A DNA stretch of 7,779 nucleotides from Kiritimatiellota bacterium (GTDB taxonomy: Bacteria; Verrucomicrobiota; Kiritimatiellia; RFP12; UBA1067): contig WRML01000090.1 in NCBI GenBank assembly GCA_009777165.1, positions 1 through 7,779 of the forward strand. Direction: 5' to 3'. Shown here one piece after another: positions 5,890 to 7,779 of this stretch. Both the position numbers and the translations under genes were made by a program. A model generated the notes under the pieces. The model saw only the letters and a program-made list of their open reading frames with translations. It ran no database searches and was not told the origin of the DNA. Within the stretch, counting starts at the first letter, position 1. Each line of letters starts with the position of its first letter.

Positions 5890-6410
5890 ATGTGTTGCTC
5901 CATGTTTGTTGTGCACCGTGCGCGAGCCATTGCGTGCCCGTGTTGAACGGGCTCGGTCATGCGGTGACGTTGTTTTTCTCGAACGCCAATATCGCGCCAC
6001 AAGAGGAATATCAGAAACGGCTTGACGCGGTCCGCCGACTCGCGGACTGCCTGGACGTGCCGCTGGTGGTTGACGCGGCGCGACACGACGATTGGCGGGC
6101 TTCCGTCGCCGCTGGTTTCGAGTCGGAACCGGAACGGGGGGCCCGTTGCGGACGTTGCTTCCGCTACAGCCTCTTGCGCACATACCACGCCATGACGGAA
6201 TACGGCTTCGACGCGTTCACGACCTCCCTGACCGTCAGCCCGCACAAGTCCTCGCTGCGGATTGCTGAAATCGGCAACGCGATGGACAACCTGCGTTTCC
6301 TCGCGGTGGATTTCAAGAAAAACAACGGCTTCCTGAACAGCGTCCGCCTCGCGGCGGAAATGGGGCTTTACCGCCAGCGCTATTGCGGATGCGAATTCAG
6401 CGCGTCATGA
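5886..6410 (+). CDS. queH: Epoxyqueuosine reductase QueH
   Basis: QueH (formerly DUF208) catalyses the last step of queuosine synthesis in tRNA, reducing epoxyqueuosine to queuosine without the cobalamin used by QueG. The 174-residue protein has the full set of family motifs: LLHVCCAPC (C8, C9, C12), RCGRCF (C88, C91), a Lys-rich KKNNGFL stretch (144-150) and the terminal YRQRYCGC (C167, C169). The cysteines hold the iron-sulfur cluster and the neighbouring metal site. The start ATG overlaps the TGA of the upstream gene (ATGA), which implies translational coupling; no separate promoter is seen. The length is normal for the family. No other queuosine genes are in the window, so its partnership with the upstream haem protein is probably positional rather than a shared pathway. 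Confidence 0.95.
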   Translation: MNVLLHVCCAPCASHCVPVLNGLGHAVTLFFSNANIAPQEEYQKRLDAVRRLADCLDVPLVVDAARHDDWRASVAAGFESEPERGARCGRCFRYSLLRTYHAMTEYGFDAFTTSLTVSPHKSSLRIAEIGNAMDNLRFLAVDFKKNNGFLNSVRLAAEMGLYRQRYCGCEFSAS

Positions 6411-6452
6411 GCGATTGAGTCGGCTCGGATCGTCAATCCAAACGATCGCGCA
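6411..6452. other. Short convergent intergenic region
   Basis: Only 42 bp separate queH from the stop of the opposing gene. GATTGA (6413-6418) can pair with TCAATC (6433-6438), or alternatively GCGAT (6411-6415) with ATCGC (6445-6449). Neither is followed by a T tract. It may serve as a shared weak termination structure, but this is not a recognisable intrinsic terminator. Confidence 0.25.
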
Positions 6453-7409
6453 TCACTCAGCACGGCTCACGAGTTTCCGCATGTTCGCCAACCCCGTCTT
6501 CGCGGTCTCTTCGGCGGAGGTTTTCCAATAGGCCGCGTTGAACACCTCGACCGACAGCCACACGTCGGCACGGTTGTCGCGGAAGCTCGCGATGACCTCC
6601 TTCAGCGGCGCGATGCCGTCACCGGGCCAGACGCGGTCCGCGTCGCGGATCGTCTCGCGCGGCGGGTTGGCCGGGTAGTCGTTGATGTGGAAACAGTGCG
6701 CCGCCTCGCGCCCCAGCAGACGCAACGCATTGAAACTGCTCCCCCCCTTGTACGCATGGAACACATCCGCCAGCACACACGCATCGGGATGATCTGCCAT
6801 CGCCGCCACATAGATGCACTGCTCGAGACGGTTCAGGTTTTTCGCCGAACCCCAGAACTCAATCTGCGGGACCACGCCCATGTCCCGTCCCAACTCCAGC
6901 ACCGCGCGGTAACGCTCCGCAATCGCATCGAGGCTCACAACGGGAGCGTCGCCGCCGTTGATCCCGGCCGGAGGCGCGGCGATGTGCGTGCCGCCGAGTT
7001 CCGCGATCATCGCCATCTCACGCTTCATCTGCTCCAAACCTTTCGCCCGTACGTCGTCCTCGTTCACCGCCCACGGCGCGAACCCGATGGCGCTGACGAC
7101 CGCCAGCCCCCCGTCCTTGCAACGCTTCGCCAATCCCTTGAGCGCCCCCCCGGTCTTCGCCGCCTCCGCGACATCCGACACCCACGGCTCGATACCCCCG
7201 TAACCGGTTGCGACAGCGGCCTCGATCTGTTTGTCGAGCGGCAGCTTGTAACCGCGGATTGTCCCCGTGTTCAGGCAGAAGCGGAAACGCGCGTCCCCGT
7301 CCTGCTGGCGGTTTCCGAATGCAATGGGTTCCTGCGCCTTCATTGGGCGGGCACATCCCGCCCCTGCGACCACCACTGCCGTCGCACAAAAATGACGTCG
7401 AGTAAACAT
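6453..7409 (-). CDS. Tat-exported sugar phosphate isomerase/epimerase-like TIM-barrel protein
   Basis: The 318-residue protein belongs to the xylose-isomerase-like TIM-barrel superfamily (AP endonuclease 2 / sugar phosphate isomerase group). Likely metal ligands are Glu184 (QIEFWG), Asp215 (LADVFH, with His218), His241 (CFHINDYP) and Glu288 (LSVEVFN), the usual Glu-Asp-His-Glu set. The N-terminus TRRHFCATA (3-11), followed by a hydrophobic stretch, is a twin-arginine signal. Cys19 after AGAG could be lipidated, but Gly at -3 makes the lipobox weak; cleavage after MKA (25) is the alternative. It is therefore expected to be folded with its metal in the cytoplasm and act in the periplasm or at a membrane. 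The substrate cannot be told from sequence; ketose or inositol-derivative isomerisation is typical of the family. It follows murB on the same strand after 45 bp. Two C7 runs (6741-6747 and 7145-7151) fall within it. Confidence 0.85.
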   Translation of the reverse strand: MFTRRHFCATAVVVAGAGCARPMKAQEPIAFGNRQQDGDARFRFCLNTGTIRGYKLPLDKQIEAAVATGYGGIEPWVSDVAEAAKTGGALKGLAKRCKDGGLAVVSAIGFAPWAVNEDDVRAKGLEQMKREMAMIAELGGTHIAAPPAGINGGDAPVVSLDAIAERYRAVLELGRDMGVVPQIEFWGSAKNLNRLEQCIYVAAMADHPDACVLADVFHAYKGGSSFNALRLLGREAAHCFHINDYPANPPRETIRDADRVWPGDGIAPLKEVIASFRDNRADVWLSVEVFNAAYWKTSAEETAKTGLANMRKLVSRAE

Positions 7410-7412
7410 ACG

Positions 7413-7420
7413 CTCTCCTT
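7413..7420 (-). promoter_or_regulatory. Ribosome-binding site of the isomerase-like gene
   Basis: Read on the minus strand, AAGGAGAG lies just before the ATG at 7409, with AGGAG five bases upstream of it. It fixes the start so that the twin-arginine signal is included. Further upstream GAGTC and GACTC (7433-7437 and 7443-7447) form a small hairpin between the two genes. No good promoter is seen in the 45-bp gap, so read-through from murB is likely. Confidence 0.7.
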
Positions 7421-7454
7421 TTTCCCCGGTCCGAGTCGAACTGACTCCACGGTG

Positions 7455-7779
7455 TTACTTCAGCACAATCTCCGTCTCCAATCTTATTCCGCTCATCCGT
7501 TCCACCCGCCCGCGCATTTGCTGCACCAGCGCCAACACATCCGAGGCCCGTGCCCCGCTGTCTACCGCGATGATGTTCGCGTGGAAGTCCGTCACATAGG
7601 CCCCCCCCACGCGCAGGCCCTTGCATCCGGCCGCGTCGAGCAGACGCCCCGCCGCGTCGCCCGGGGGGTTGCGGAAGACCGACCCCGCCGTGCGCAGCCC
7701 CGTCAGCGGCAGACGCCTCGCGCGGTACTCCGCCCGACGCGCCTTGACCGTCCCAACATCCGCCCGCTCCAGCGCGAGG
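7455..7779 (-). CDS. murB: UDP-N-acetylmuramate dehydrogenase MurB, C-terminal part (partial)
   Basis: MurB is the cytoplasmic FAD enzyme that uses NADPH to reduce UDP-GlcNAc-enolpyruvate to UDP-MurNAc for peptidoglycan. The window keeps the last 107 residues and the TAA stop (7457-7455); the start lies beyond the right edge. The fragment covers the MurB C-terminal domain. It contains GSVFRNP (fragment residues 32-38, whose Ser33 matches the catalytic proton-donor serine), AGRLLDAAGCKGLRVGG (43-59), the HAN motif (66-68) and the terminal ETEIVL, whose Glu103 matches the second conserved catalytic residue (Glu325 in E. coli). A C8 run on the plus strand (7601-7608) encodes Gly-Gly within VGGAY. 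It probably shares a transcript with the exported isomerase-like gene downstream. Confidence 0.93.
   Translation of the reverse strand, partial: LALERADVGTVKARRAEYRARRLPLTGLRTAGSVFRNPPGDAAGRLLDAAGCKGLRVGGAYVTDFHANIIAVDSGARASDVLALVQQMRGRVERMSGIRLETEIVLK

Noticed and set aside
1..7779. CRISPR arrays, tRNA or rRNA genes, transposases
   Set aside because: No regularly spaced identical repeats, no cloverleaf or conserved rRNA segments, and no transposase motifs were seen on either strand.

Overview
This window is a GC-rich bacterial chromosome fragment with a strong taste for GGG (Gly) and CCC (Pro) codons, so that uninterrupted G or C runs of 7-10 occur inside most genes. The large secreted protein has the HzsA-related architecture common in Planctomycetota, Lentisphaerota, Kiritimatiellota and Verrucomicrobiota. 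A PVC-superphylum bacterium, perhaps a kiritimatiellote or lentisphaerote relative, is my best guess. This is inference from gene style, not from a marker gene.

Layout. Positions 1-400 hold no convincing gene. They contain several inverted repeats, a hairpin with a T tract (terminator-like), two short degenerate direct-repeat arrays and a good promoter. Two plus-strand genes follow: an ArgA-type GNAT acetyltransferase (401-910) and the DNA-repair glycosylase mutY (939-2012), 28 nt apart and probably co-transcribed. After a 112-bp gap with a candidate promoter and a clear Shine-Dalgarno site comes a 1254-residue exported protein. It has a beta-propeller, an HzsA-like core, three CxxCH haem c motifs, two fibronectin-III-like stretches and a terminal LamG-like domain (2125-5889). 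Its stop overlaps the start of queH (5886-6410) in an ATGA, so the two are probably translationally coupled. On the opposite strand, converging on queH, are the 3' end of murB (7455-7779, cut by the window edge) and, 45 bp downstream of it, a Tat-exported xylose-isomerase-like TIM-barrel protein (6453-7409).

Functions. Most genes are housekeeping: arginine biosynthesis or a related acetylation, oxidative-damage repair, queuosine tRNA modification and peptidoglycan precursor synthesis. The two exported proteins are the accessory part. I see no complete new defence, mobile or secondary-metabolite system. The points most worth a second look are the exceptional density of homopolymer tracts in mutY, an apparent in-frame repeat insertion in the HzsA-like protein, the nested inverted repeats at the left edge, and the apparently leaderless first gene.
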